NCBI GenBank assembly: GCA_964036295.1
Contig: OZ038468.1
Coordinates: 9,305,683-9,369,682, forward strand
From: Plumapathes pennacea
Taxonomy: Eukaryota > Cnidaria > Anthozoa > Antipatharia > Myriopathidae
Direction of reading: 5' to 3'
Length of the DNA: 64,000 bases
Part shown: positions 8,759-18,990 of the stretch, in pieces
How the letters are laid out: every line of letters starts with the position of its first letter
Position numbering within the stretch: position 1 is the first letter of the stretch
Notes under the pieces: generated by a model
What the model saw: only the letters and a program-made list of their open reading frames with translations
The model's database searches: none
What the model was told of the DNA's origin: nothing
Position numbers and translations under genes: made by a program

Positions 8759-9019
8759 ATTTATCCACCGAGGAAAAAAAAGGCCTGACCTCACTATGGT
8801 AAGTAAAACTCCTTCTACCCCCCTCTCCCCCAGGGCGCCCTTTGCACACCCCTTTTTCCACTTCCGGTCAACCCCTTCCCCACCCTCCCCTCCCATCTTA
8901 GAGTGACAAAATTACACCCAACCCCACCCCCTCAGTTCCCGTTTTTAGGGTGACAAAAACCATCCCAGGGGGTGGGGGTAAGGCATTAATTAGTATGCAA
9001 AGTGGGGCATTTTCCGGAC
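8759..9019. other. GC-rich pyrimidine tract and hairpin at the edge of the virus-like block
   Basis: A C-rich tract (8,810-8,900) is followed by an imperfect inverted repeat, CCCCACCCCCT at about 8,922 against AGGGGGTGGGGG at 8,967-8,978, with TAGRGTGACAAAA repeated at 8,899 and 8,946. The right side of this segment passes into sequence shared with other Helitron-like units, so the border of the virus-like block lies near 8,980-9,020. I could not identify a terminal inverted repeat because the left end is outside the window. Confidence 0.4.
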
Positions 9020-9640
9020 ACCATACTATTTATATGTGCAATGCTATTTTCAATAAAAAATAAAAAAACAAAGCTTCTCACGCAGTTTGACTATGACGTA
9101 ATTGTGAGAAGAACAGTATGATATTTTGTATTACACGAAGATAAGTTTGGCAGCATGCAAAATGATTTCTGTGCTACAGTGTACTGTATTGCACAAGACG
9201 ATGTGCGTTGATGCGTAGAGCATGAAAAAAATATAAAAAATAAAAAATATTGAAAACAATTATCAAAAATAGGTCATGTGACCAGAAAAAATGAACGAAA
9301 TCAGACCCAAATGCACACTTTTTGCCAAAACAATTTCACAGCAGTATTCAACACACTGCATTGCATATATGTGCACTGCTAGTTTCAATGAAACATTAAA
9401 ATAAAGCTTATGACGCACTTTGACTATGACGTAATGGTGACAAGAACACTATGGTGATCATAATCAAGCTTCTTACAGAAGAAAGATCATTCCAAGATTG
9501 AAAAATGTTTCTCCAGATCTATGTCTTCATGATGATACGATCACTCATCCCGCAATAAATGTCTACCAATGGAAATTAAACATATAAGGCTTACTTCAAA
9601 TTTCTCCGGTTCTTGTCCGAGTCTGTAACAGAAAATAACA
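9020..9640 (-). promoter_or_regulatory. Unit Z: promoter and leader of a leftward Helitron-like unit, body missing
   Basis: Read on the minus strand this region matches the stretch 57,120-57,660 upstream of Rep in unit E, in the same order: leader exon, TGACGTAA site, GTGCACTGCTAGTTTC-type block and the GGTCAYGTGACC palindrome (9,272-9,283). A block of about 90 bp with TGACGTAA occurs twice (9,020-9,110 and 9,365-9,455). To the left the unit ends abruptly at the virus-like block, so its Rep gene has been lost or displaced. Confidence 0.65.
9595..9622 (-). other. Unit Z non-coding leader exon (28 nt)
   Basis: On the minus strand TTTTCTGTTACAG precedes and GTAAGC follows a 28-nt exon. Length, sequence and both splice sites match the 28-nt exon of unit E at 57,170-57,197. 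It contains no start codon. Confidence 0.6.
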
Positions 9641-10147
9641 AATAAATATCGTCGATTATCCGCAGTCATCTCAAATGGACATTGCTACTTTCCATAACAA
9701 TACAGAATATGTTAAAGAAATCCGAATTTCAAAACACGATATCTCATTGAGCATTTGTTTGACTGATCTCAAACTTGCTATGCATACTCTGCACATCAGC
9801 CCCTTGGAGGAATACAAAATCTAAGCCAAATCCAATCGGAAAAAAAATCGGAAAAAAAAATCGAAAAAAAGAACCACTTTGTATGGGAAAAATGAACTTT
9901 GACAACTCATAACTCTTGTTCCATGGAGACCACTCTGCTCATGTTCTGCATGAAGATCAGTACTAACGTCCTCTATCGAACTATGCAAAAATCTTGGTGA
10001 TGATGAAGTTTCAAAAAAGTCACTATATATAATATATATATATATATGATCATCTATGTACAATGTATATTTGCACATATATGAGTACACATTGGTATTA
10101 CGTAAACCTATGATGCTGATATTGTATTCCGGATGGACAAACGTACG
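9641..10147 (-). repeat. Unit Z 5-prime spacer
   Basis: The segment matches, in inverted form, both ends of the 54,910-57,120 spacer of unit E (for example CATGGAACAAGAG and GTCAAAGTTCATTTTT near 9,880-9,930). It lacks the four-copy satellite found in E, which explains why it is only 0.5 kb instead of 2.2 kb. It includes a (TA)n tract at 10,024-10,048. Confidence 0.55.
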
Positions 10148-10170
10148 GTTTCTTCCACCCATCCCGCCCA
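10148..10170 (-). other. C-rich strand of a boundary G-quadruplex-like run
   Basis: TTCCACCCATCCCGCCCAAA is the complement of the GGGCGGG...GGTGGGAG run found just after the 28S-like segment at the B/E boundary. On the minus strand it lies directly downstream of the 28S-like segment, as at the other boundaries. Confidence 0.5.
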
Positions 10171-10181
10171 AACTCTTTCTT

Positions 10182-10283
10182 GCAGGGTACCGCTGGCTTT
10201 GTACAGGCAAGCGTTCATAGCAACGTTGCTTTTTGATTGCTTGTACGAGTCGGCTCTTTCTCCCCTTTCTTAGCATCATTCGG
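10182..10283 (-). other. 28S rRNA-derived boundary segment (Z/A)
   Basis: On the plus strand it reads as 28S rRNA sense sequence (AAGCGTTCATAGC, ACGTTGCTTTTTGAT, GTCGGCTCTT) with the shared deviation GTACGAGTCGGC of all copies in this window. Relative to unit A, which is leftward, it is antisense 28S at the 3-prime side, the same polarity as at 34.5, 46.2, 54.8 and 63.6 kb. Confidence 0.8.
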
Positions 10284-10411
10284 TATATAATATATTAACG
10301 TTTGTATTTTGGTTTGATTGAACAGTTTTAGGGGTGGATGATTCACGTTTGTTTTACACTGTGCTTTGTCAAATGTGAACCGACCTGTTATTGGACAGTA
10401 TTATTAAGAAA

Positions 10412-10805
10412 TAGCGGGACCTCCGTGATCGGATTTTCCTTTTTTTTTCTCTCAGTTTCTTTTTTCTTTTTAAGTCCATTTCGAGCATTTTGAATGCAGT
10501 TTAGAGTGTCTCAGTACAAACTTCTCTGTAGGGCATGTTAGCAGTGGACCGTACCACTCGACGAATTGCCAATCGATCGACATAAAAATCTCCGCGTTTT
10601 TCGAAGATGGGGAAGCATCAGCACAACATCCGGTCACTTAACAACACAAATTCTCTTTTAAAAATCATTTTCGATTTCTAAAATACCTGTGGTCGGCATG
10701 CGAGGTATTTATACTTAGTTTCACTCGATGTGGCGGCCATCTTGGATTTCTTTCTGATGAGGAGGCCTGGGAAAGAGCGTTACAGACAGACCGAAGTGCC
10801 TTAGC
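10412..10805 (-). mobile_element. Non-autonomous Helentron-like insertion N3, copy in unit A
   Basis: On the minus strand the segment ends GGAGGTCCCGCTAT at 10,412, matching CACGGGGGTCCCGCTAG at 54,616 in unit B, and the probable start is near TCGGTCTGTCTGTAACGC at about 10,800. Because both A and B carry it at the same place, it entered before they were duplicated. The 5-prime border is estimated, since there is no empty site in the window. Confidence 0.4.
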
Positions 10806-10908
10806 GTATTATTATAAAGGTTTCCTTGAAGTGTGTGGTTGTTGTATGTTAAAATAGCCATTGTGTAGGGTAACTGCTTTTTTATTATATTTACTGCTGT
10901 ATTATAAA

Positions 10909-11472
10909 CTAATTATATTTCATTGAGTGAAGGATGGCGCCCCTAAAACTTCTATATAAAGCAAAATTTCCTTTGTCATTAAGATGGACGCCATCCTTTC
11001 TTATGACGGAGATCGATGGATTGTTTAATCCTCTGTGGGTCTAGTATCTGAGATTTGGTTGATGCTTACAGAATTCTTTCATAATGTTGTTGTAAATATC
11101 CACGTTGTGGTTGAAATCTGCTGTTGGCTGTTTGGTCCTGTGTATAATTTGGCACAGGTAAAGTTTGTTTACTTTTTCGTCCAGTAATTTGTAGGCTAAA
11201 TGAATGTTATCAGCAAGTTCTTGTGGTTGATGGCTTGCTAGATCATTGGTTCCTAATTCTAGTATAATTATGTTTGGTGCAAAAGAATTAACTATCGCCA
11301 CATCGTATTTTAACAGTTTTGCGACAGTGCGACCTCCAACTCCACACAGTTTTACGAGTGCATTTTTTTGACCCCATAATCTTGGTGCACCCTTTCGTCA
11401 TTTGTTTCATACAGGTAGTGTAGCTGTCTTCTGACAAAATGGCCCAAGATCAAGATGGAGTTGGCGGTTGCT
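10909..11472 (-). pseudogene. SGNH/GDSL-type hydrolase exon of unit A
   Basis: A splice acceptor (TCTCGTTTCAG) at 11,473 is followed by sequence homologous to the intact SGNH exon of unit B. The block ELGTNDL is present, but frame changes near 11,370 and after 11,041 break the protein, and the LGHSF-type serine block and the DGVHLND block fall in other frames. Family role: SGNH hydrolases cleave ester bonds; in mobile elements their role is unknown. Position after helicase is the same as in B. Confidence 0.65.
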
Positions 11473-11768
11473 CTGAAACGAGAGATATTGTAACGTTCTT
11501 GTAACGTTTCAAATATTATAAATAAGTGGAAAGACTTGTTATGTGAATGGTTGCAAAGTTTCTTTTTAAAACAGTAAATGTAATTTGAAAGGTATTATGT
11601 CAACGGAGTTACGTCTGCTAACCTTATATTTATATAACAGCGAACTTTAGTCGCCCCTGCAAACTATTTTTTTGTTAATAATTAAGGAAACTGAGTGTAC
11701 CTGTTAACAAGAAATATCGAGTGAATTTTGCAATGCCAGATGGACAATCAGCGAAAAAAATATTCGTT

Positions 11769-12280
11769 TCATGTGAGGTTTACGGGTTTGAAATGGGTAA
11801 CCTTCATTCTCGTAAGAAAAACAAGAGACAGTGGCTGTTGTCCACCAAAATATTTTTCTACTACAAGTTTGTTTATTCTAGCTGCCCCTGCTCTCGTTAC
11901 TGTTAGAACTGTAGCAGTGGGATGAGCACTAAGGGTTTGGAGTATGTCTTTGTCCGAAGGTATGCCATTTGAAACCCATGTTTGTTGGATAGAGTCTAGC
12001 AAGGTTTGGTTTGGTATCCATCTTTTCACGTGATCTAGGAATGTTTGTAACTTTCGATCTGTGCATCTGAACTGTTGGACCAAGTTAAAATGTTTCACTG
12101 AGCTCAAAAACTTTGTATCAGTAAGGATCTTTGGTACGGTCACTGTTTGCCCTCTTTGTCTGGTTATGGGATGTTTTTGGTATTCATCTCCAGAGAAAAA
12201 GACAATTGGACGTGACGAAAGTTGTGCAATTGTTGCCAAAATGTGATGAAAAATTTGTCGGTATCATGGAAATTTCATCA
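11769..12280 (-). pseudogene. Helicase of unit A, C-terminal part with internal deletion
   Basis: The frame at 12,239-11,769 begins at the SRPIVFFSGDEYQ motif III region of the PIF1-like helicase and continues through FRCTDRKLQTFLDH and ATVLTVTRAGAARIN, matching unit B residue by residue. After VVEKYFGGQQPL it jumps to LVFLTRMKVTHFKP, so about 130 residues with motifs V-VI (including the ICKAQGQTL block present in B) have been deleted near 11,843. A motif Gln is also changed (YQKHP against YQQQP). Confidence 0.75.
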
Positions 12281-14047
12281 CTAGAAATACGATAATCGCA
12301 GATATCCCCTCGCTCAGTAGTGGGTTTTCGGAAAGCGGGATTCTTGTTTATTTTCCGTTCGGAGATTATTTAAAATTTTTTTTGCAAACCACGGCTGTGT
12401 AGCGACGTCACCAGTCGTCCGCTAAAAAAAATCTTTGTCACGCGGCAGTCTGGTTTAGTTCAGACAACGTGCACAGTCTGCAATTTTCGTAGACACTAGC
12501 TGAACTTCAAAATTTGCTGAGAAAACATTCACACGCAACTACAGAATACACCCGAGGCTTGAAAGCCAAGCAAAGTCGATCTTGGACACTGAAGTTTTTA
12601 TGAATTTCAAGAAAAGCCGCGATTTCTCCAGCCAGTGCTTTATCCTAACCACATACGTGTATATGTTTGTTTTTTTGTGTGTGCCAAATTTAGAACCGTC
12701 AAAGCGAGTCGCTTGTTTACACGCTTTCAAAGTCTCGGAATCGTGTGAATTTTGGAAGGGATTCAATTTTGAACACAACAACTTTTCAAACTGCGTTTGA
12801 CGATTTTAAAATCTTTGACAGAAAAAAGAAATCAAGTCACTAAATAATACAAGGTCCGATTTTATTGAGCGAGCAAACCCGGTCACTAAATAATACAAAG
12901 TCCGATTGTGTTGAGCGAGTATCTTACGGGGGTCCCACTAGTAGACATATTGTTTAATTTGGAAAGCAGTGGCCGGATATTTTCTACTTTAATAGCCTTC
13001 AAAAAGCAAAAGCATTTTAACCCAGTTACATTTTATCGTTGAATACAGTGTGCCAACAAACGCGGCGACAAAACTTCACAGCATGTGTCAGACTGTCAAT
13101 GAAATTATGCAAACATGTCAGGAATCGGATGACACAATCTTGCACGAAGGCACTCTGAAATAGCTTTGAAAACCAGCGAAAAGATCACAGTATAATCCTA
13201 CTTGGCCTTCATCACAGTTCCCGGGGCATCAAACGACAAAATATACGGCAGTTGTTGAAATACCAATGATAACACGACCATCGTTTAACAAAAGTGTATT
13301 TAACGTTAATTGATGTAAAATTTCAAAACTCACCGGTTCCTGAAAGCCATAGCTTTAGCTCTTTTCCAGCAAAGGAAACAAAACCCAAAACACTATTGTT
13401 TACGTCTTCAATGATTTCAAAATACACTGTAATTAACTGTAAATAACTGTATAGAGCAGTCCTCATACAGTACGAAAATTCCACTTTCCATTGTATTGTG
13501 TTGTCATCTTGTCAAACTTGGATTCTGAAAACTGCATTCCTGTTATTGCAAAAGGTGAAATTTGCCACAGTGATTGTTCGATTTCCACCGACTGTATTTT
13601 GCTATTCCTTTCTGAAGAAGTGTCTGCGTTTTAACACAATACTGGCGTCTGGGATTGTGTTCAGGTCGACCAGTTGGGCCTTAAAGAATCCGTTTTACGT
13701 CTAGTAAAGCTTGCCTCCCATGCACTGGCAAAATATCCGGGCAATTTACAGCCGTCCGTCGAACTGCTTGGCCTTGTATCTGCATCTTGTTGTACAAAAT
13801 CACTTCAGTTCGTACTCTACCGCATGTCACCAAGAAAATGGCGGTTTACAGTTAAGCTGCCGATGTAACCTCGCCTGCTGTGGTCGCTCGATGCGGAGGG
13901 CCTTGGGACGAGGTCGTATGCCACACACAAACAATCACACAAACACACGAACATTAGATTTCGAGATGGCGACATGCTTGGAGTCTCCGATAAGGCGATA
14001 ATACTACTGCATTAGCGTCATGAGTATTTCCCTCACTTCGTTCGGGG
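12281..14047 (-). mobile_element. Non-autonomous Helentron/Helitron-like element N2 inside the helicase gene
   Basis: On the minus strand it starts CCCCGAACGAAGTGAGGG at 14,047 and ends ATTATCGTATTTCTAG at 12,281. In unit B the uninterrupted sequence is GTAAT/TGATGAAATTTCC; here the same GTAAT and TGATG flank the insert, so it went in precisely between T and T with no duplication. The ends are shared with N1. The interior (1.77 kb) has no convincing gene and contains a nested end signal of another element at 12,941 and a 50-bp direct repeat at 12,837-12,925. Confidence 0.85.
12837..12941 (+). repeat. Direct repeat and GGGGGTCCCACTAG end signal nested in N2
   Basis: TCACTAAATAATACAARGTCCGAT and TTGAGCGAG occur twice (12,837-12,880 and 12,888-12,920), and the second is followed by TTACGGGGGTCCCACTAG, matching the 3-prime end of N3 in unit B (54,602-54,616). 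This suggests a further non-autonomous Helentron-like end, in plus orientation, within N2. Its 5-prime end was not found. Confidence 0.45.
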
Positions 14048-14668
14048 ATTACAATACAGTCATAATTGGAGAGATGCCAGTTGATCAATGGTACTGCATT
14101 TTCTTCTACTGGGTACAGAAAGCCACTGTGCACAGTGTCGGTGTGAATCTTTTCACCAAAGGTAGCTTTGAATTTGCAGGCCAAAAATGCTGTTGGAGCA
14201 CAGACGAAAACTTTTTGATGTTTCTGCAAAGAATGCGAAATGCATACGTTCATAGCGTGTGTTTTTCCCACAGCCGGGTTTTTCAGTGATTAGCACAAAC
14301 GTTTTCCAATCTATGTTTAACCGGAAATCGGTTTCTTGGTCAGACGGATAGTTTTTGCTGTTGCCGTCATAGTCGCCATCTGCATCAGATTCATTGTCGC
14401 TTTCCGTGTCGCTGTTACTTGTTCTCTTGACATGTTCCAGTGTGCCGTTGTAAAAATGATTTCGTTTTTGGAGAGCTTGTTTGAAATAATCTATGATTAA
14501 CAACTGTGTTCCGGCCAACCTTGACTCTTGTAAAGCGTTGGTCTCGGGTGACTCGAGCTGTTCTCTGGTGAACATCCTTAACTGCCACAATTTGAACAAA
14601 TCTTTGAGACTGCAGACATAGTTGAGAAATGTTTGGATGAAGTAGTCCTTATTTCCTTCTAGTTGCAT
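14048..14668 (-). pseudogene. Helicase of unit A, N-terminal part
   Basis: The region encodes the linker and the start of the PIF1-like helicase: TNALQESRLAGTQLLIIDYF, an acidic stretch (SDTESDNESDADGDYD) and a Walker A motif (KPGCGK) near 14,275, disrupted by an extra base relative to unit B. After it come KVFVCAPTAFLACKFKA and DTVHSGFLYPV, family motif Ia, in a second frame. It is cut at 14,047 by N2. It follows Rep without a gap, so Rep and helicase were probably one long protein. Confidence 0.7.
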
Positions 14669-16803
14669 GAATTCGCATATGGCAGATAAATTGTTCCAAG
14701 TTTGGGTAGTAATGTTGAAACGGAAGCGAAAAATTTAAGATTATCTGGCATCGAGCCTGCATCAGGGTGATAAAGCTGGTCCAGTGATCTGTGTGGCACA
14801 TTCATCAAGCTCTTGGAAAAAAAAATTATTCCTATAAACAGAGAGAAATTTTTGTCCAACTAGAGTGGTTCCAGATTTGTAAGGCTTAGGCTGAGCTTTG
14901 GTGTGGTCAACTTCTCTCAGCCATTTCAGGAAAGTGTAGCCTTCCACTGTTGCCGGACATTGTCTGTATTTAATGGCTGTTTTGTCTTGACCAGCTTTAT
15001 CCCTTCGTGGTACTGTGTAACGTTTTGTTCTACTACAAGACCATGCCGGTTTAACTGCGGACAAAGAAAACCACATTTCGGGCTTGCACGGTTTCAGGCA
15101 GCCCAGATAATGGAAAGCTCCCTGATACACTGAAACATGTTGAGAATACAAGCTGTCGATGTCTATCGAATCTTTCCATTTCGATACACAAGATACGTAA
15201 CGCAGTACCATCGATTTTCCGTTGGTGGTCTGAACATCCATGTGACATTGCAAGGTTGGAAGGATGGTTTTGATGTATGCTCGAAGGTTCCGTTCAAATG
15301 CATCTGCTGGGTGATTACTTTTATGATGTCTTGATCGCCCTCCTTTGCAACGTGTGTTTTTTATTTTGTTCAGATAAACACAGACTCTTGTCTTTAGATT
15401 TCTGTAGCTTATGGGCTAAAAAACCTAACGTTTCGTTGTCTTTCGGAATGTCGGCTTGAATTCGTTGGTATTGAATCTCTTCCACATTACTTAACCAGAC
15501 CAACATATGCAAATGAAGGGTTCCCCTGCTTTGAAACTCGAATCTGTAGAAACAAGTCCGTACGTTTTTCTGTTGGATGATGAGCGTGATTGAAGATGTG
15601 TTTTCTCCATCGCTCTGAATTTGACCCGCAAAATAGCCGCGAACAATTTGTTCAAGGGTGTTAGCGATGTGTATGGTTTCTGGACCAACGAGATTGGTTG
15701 GTCCAAGTCCAGTTTGCGTTCTTATTTCTTCTAACCATGCGGGAAACGGGAAAGACCATTCGTACGGAGTTATTGTTAGAAAGAGAGATGGAAGACCATG
15801 CTGCGCCACTGCGTCCTTCAAAAAGCTATGCTGCCACTGCCAGTATCCGGGAGAGAAAGCCTTGGCATCTAAAGCTCGATGCGGAGAACAATTCTGTGAT
15901 TTGGCAGTTTGGATTGCACCTGTAATTGTTTTGAATAGCCATTGGTCGTACTGGAACTGGAGTAGCTCGAAAATGGTGCAATAGTCCAAAATATTTTTAA
16001 AAACTTTGCACATAAAAGCTACTTTTTCACTTTCATGCGTTTCTCTCCCGTCTAATGAAGATTCGCACCAAGATCTAAATGGATATATCGGAGGCCACAG
16101 CGCACATTCAATTCCTCGCAATTGAAAGATTTTAAAGATGCTCAGACTGATGTCATTAGACAGCATTTCCTGGTGAAGATCAACAAAGAACTTGTAGGAA
16201 GAGTGAGAGCATTTCAATAAACAATCATATGCAACAGAGCATCTTTGTTTCTTAGCTACATCTGTCAATTCTGCTATTTTCTGAGCGACAGATTTTTCCG
16301 ATGGTCTTAGTTTAAAGGCCCCGTCCTTTACCCTGTAACCATGTTGCATACGGCAATAGACGCCGCAGTAAACATCAAAAGGTTGTAAATAAAAATATCT
16401 TGAATGGACAGATTGAAAAGGGCAAGAGGGCAGGAATTACGTATCGCTCTCTTTGGCATGTACAAAGTGTTCGTTTTGGCCTCGGTGCATCCAGAAAGTT
16501 AAAGGGCATAATTTCTCTCTTTAACAGGTTGCAGTTAGTGCAGTATGACCAAGATGCGTAACGTATCCAGAACAACAACCTTTCAACAGTTTTTCATGGA
16601 AAATTGCTTTGTCGGTTGCGGTGAATGACAGTAGCTAGAAAACTCGCCTTTTCTCTTTCTATGCGATGCTCATATGCTGCTCTGTCATTTACATAGTTCT
16701 CCAACATATCTTGGAGGTTTGGTCTTTTAATAACTAACTCGGTCGGACGGTTAGACCAAAAAGTAGCAGCATCGTTTTCTGTAAACCGACGAGTATGTGG
16801 CAT
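14659..16803 (-). pseudogene. HUH/Y2 Rep protein of unit A
   Basis: Start is at 16,803 (MPHTRRFTENDAATFW), matching the Rep of unit B. In order it has a Cys cluster (SWSYCTNCNLL ... CTCQRERY), the GIECALWPPIYPF block, KAFSPGYWQWQH, the HUH motif LHLHMLVWL and the tyrosine motif RYVSCVSKW. In the tyrosine motif the second Tyr seen in B (RYVSSYVSKW) is missing here (RYVSC-VSKW), which would disable a Y2 nuclease. Small indels break the frame near 16,585, 16,360 and 15,320. Rep nicks and joins single-stranded DNA in rolling-circle transposition. Confidence 0.85.
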
Positions 16804-17820
16804 TGTTAAAGGTGTAGATATTTTTTTAGAAAGAGACTGTTGGAAGCCTGTAGTTCTGGTAATAAGCTATAAAGAAACCTAACGAGATAAGAAAGAAAAC
16901 AGAAAACTAATTAACAATAACAACAGACATTTCTTTGTTTGACTCACGGATCCATTGTGTCTCTACTCATTCTTCACTTGAATTGCAAAGTCCCTTTATT
17001 CTTGTCAGTACATTAAAAGCCTGAGGAACGGGAAAGTTTAAATAACAGGCACAATGAGAAGCAGATACGCATATAAAAAATCGAATTTAGTGAGCTCGCT
17101 ATGAGAAGATTAGTATTGAACTCGACAGCACGACTGTCACTTTCAAAGGTTGTAACGAGAACAGTGACGAGAAAATCTAACCAACAAGTGTAACACGCGA
17201 TTCCCGGAATCATGTATATGACACTCACGCTATTTTCATTGGAGAGGACACTTATCTTTTCTTAAAGTTGACAATTGTTACGAACACTCCATTGATAGCT
17301 GAAAAAAAGAGAAACAAGTGTCAGTTTAATACAGACATAATAAGAAGAAAAATACGAAGGTGGAAGATCAATTTTAGAAGATTTAAGAAACATAGTTCAT
17401 TAGTGCGATAAACAAACCGAAAGAAATCCTGAATTCTTGGTAAAGAGAAGAAGCGTGAGACATGATTCCGGGAATTGCGCATATGAGAGTTACGATAAAT
17501 TCATTGGAGAGGAGACTTACATTTTTGCACAGAGGGTTATTAGTCACTCGGTCCTTTAACAGATGGAAAAAGAGAAACAAGTGTCAGTTTAATATAGACA
17601 GAATGAGAAGCAAAATACAAAGGTGAAAGACCGATTTTGGTAAGCTGAATTTCAGAAGATTAGCTTTGAACTCAACAGCACAACTGCCACTTTTTAAGGT
17701 TATAATAAGTGAATCATCAATGTCATCTGGTAGCGAGATCTAAGGAACATATTTCATCAGTGCGATGAACGAACGGAAAGAAATTCTGAATTCTCGGTAA
17801 ATAGAACAAGCGTGAGACAT
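16804..17820 (-). promoter_or_regulatory. Unit A leader region with repeated non-coding exon modules
   Basis: The sequence is homologous to 48.6-50.3 kb of unit B but shorter. It holds about three copies of the module with CGATTCCCGGAATCATG-type and CTTGTTTCTCTTTTTC tracts that in B surround small exons with GTAAGT donors. There is no long frame. At 17,820 homology to B stops and the ORF3 fragment G begins. Confidence 0.55.
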
Positions 17821-17821
17821 C

Positions 17822-18332
17822 TAGACATCCCATGTCCTCGATGCGCTGTCCAACTTCGATGCGAAAGAAAACCGAGATGGGTCGGGTAGCAGCGACGATC
17901 TTAAGATCATCATGAAATGGTTCCTATCTGAAAACAGACATGCCACCGAGTATTTTGAAGAAGGCATGCATCTAGGAGAAGCAATGTTCACCATGGGCAT
18001 CCAGTATCTGGTCTTCAAAGCGATAGCAAACCATCCAGAAGATTATGCAAGCAAGCTGGTTGCAGAATTCAGCCAGATGAAGCATTTAATGGGAAAAAGT
18101 GCGGTATTAGAGACCTCTTCACGTACTTTGGCAAACACAGTGTCAAAGCAGAACCACGCCAAGTATCGAAAACGAACCAGTATGACGAGATCTTTTGGCC
18201 GAGCTGATGTCCGTAAATAGCCAGCAGAACGAGGAAGATGACGATGAGGAAAAAGAAGAACAGGAAGAAGTTGTAGAACTTTCGAAAAGAAAAAGGTCCA
18301 AAAAGTCCAGGAAAAGACAACATGAGCTGTAA
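17822..18332 (+). pseudogene. ORF3 fragment (unit G)
   Basis: The fragment encodes the C-terminal two thirds of the ORF3 family: a helical block (MKWFLSENRHATEYFEEGMH, LGEAMFTMGIQYLVFKA, NHPEDYASKL) matching the segment DNPDIDEAMETCCHLGNAMF and NPNEYGKM of the intact ORF3 at 62,123, then an acidic patch and a Lys/Arg-rich tail (KRKRSKKSRKRQHEL). Two frame changes are needed, near 17,905 and 18,190. Its N-terminus is missing because it abuts unit A at 17,820. It runs opposite to A, so it is a piece of another unit. Function unknown, see the ORF3 entry at 62,123. Confidence 0.7.
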
Positions 18333-18410
18333 TAGCTTTTGTACTTCACTTTTTAATTGTTTATATTAAATGTTAAACACGCACACATATCCACAAAAGT
18401 CTTTAATGGT

Positions 18411-18446
18411 ACCGTTTTAATACGGGTTCGAATCCAACAAAAGACG
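18411..18446 (+). other. tRNA-arm-like double hairpin downstream of ORF3 (G)
   Basis: ACCGTTTTAATACGGGTTCG and AATCC form a CCGT/ACGG stem followed by a T-arm-like GGTTCGAATCC. Equivalent pairs follow ORF3 in units F (27,415) and E (63,416). It is not a full tRNA gene. Confidence 0.4.
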
Positions 18447-18559
18447 GATCACACAGCTAACTCGTGATTTGCTTTCCATATTTTCAGATTTTTTCACTAG
18501 TAGTTTTATATTCTATGACGTGTGCAAAATTCACCAAAATTTTCCAAATAAAAAAAAAA

Positions 18560-18990
18560 CACAACGTTAACAAATCATTCTAATTGCATAGTCAATACCT
18601 TGCTTTGAGATAAGAAAGCAACAATGCAAAAGGTTGATGTAAAACCCTAAAAAATTAAAAAAGTGAAACTGCCATTTTGACCAAAAAAGGTGTCAGACTT
18701 TGGCTGTTTTGGCATAGAAATAAATTACTTATTCCTACAGTTTTAAGTTGTTCAACTTCAGTCAATAGTGAATTCGGTCATAAAAAGGATGAAACTTAAC
18801 CAATGATTCTTTTTCCATAGAGTCAATGCCTTGCTCTCAGACATGAAAGCACCAATACAAGAGTTTATCATGTCGATCTCTGGAAAATTGGAAGTTAGAA
18901 AGTGCCATTTTGAGAAAAATTCAGGTGTCAAATTTCTTATTCCTACAGTTTTAAGAGTGAATGTCCTTAAGAATCGATCAAACCGTGGCA
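18560..18990 (-). repeat. Inverted copy of the 385-bp upstream repeat of unit B
   Basis: The minus strand carries the block found twice at 48,016-48,640: GGAATAAGAAATTT, CCAATTTTCCAGAGAT and TCTATGGAAAAAGRACCA. It belongs to the 5-prime region of unit A, separated from it by fragment G. Confidence 0.6.

Larger units (their letters stand above)
10284..17820 (-). mobile_element. Unit A: leftward Helitron-like element, SGNH subtype, decayed
   Basis: Minus-strand order is leader exons (17.8-16.8 kb), Rep (16.8-14.7), helicase (14.67-11.77, split by N2), SGNH hydrolase (11.47-10.91), a small inserted Helentron-like piece (about 10.8-10.41) and the 28S-like boundary. It is the close inverted homologue of unit B at 46.3-54.7 kb. 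It keeps the Rep-helicase junction that B has lost, but has the N2 insertion, a helicase deletion near 11,843 and several stops, so it is not functional. Confidence 0.8.

Noticed and set aside
9821..10279. 152-codon leftward frame, and similar frames at 34,460-34,645 and 63,567-63,752
   Set aside because: They run through the 28S-like boundary segment; the shared peptide (KKQRRYE-like) is a by-product of conserved rRNA sequence, not a gene.
15658..15984. 108-codon frame opposite Rep of unit A, and similar ones at 51,188-51,484 and 40,841-41,194
   Set aside because: Antisense shadows of Rep; they recur because Rep is conserved.
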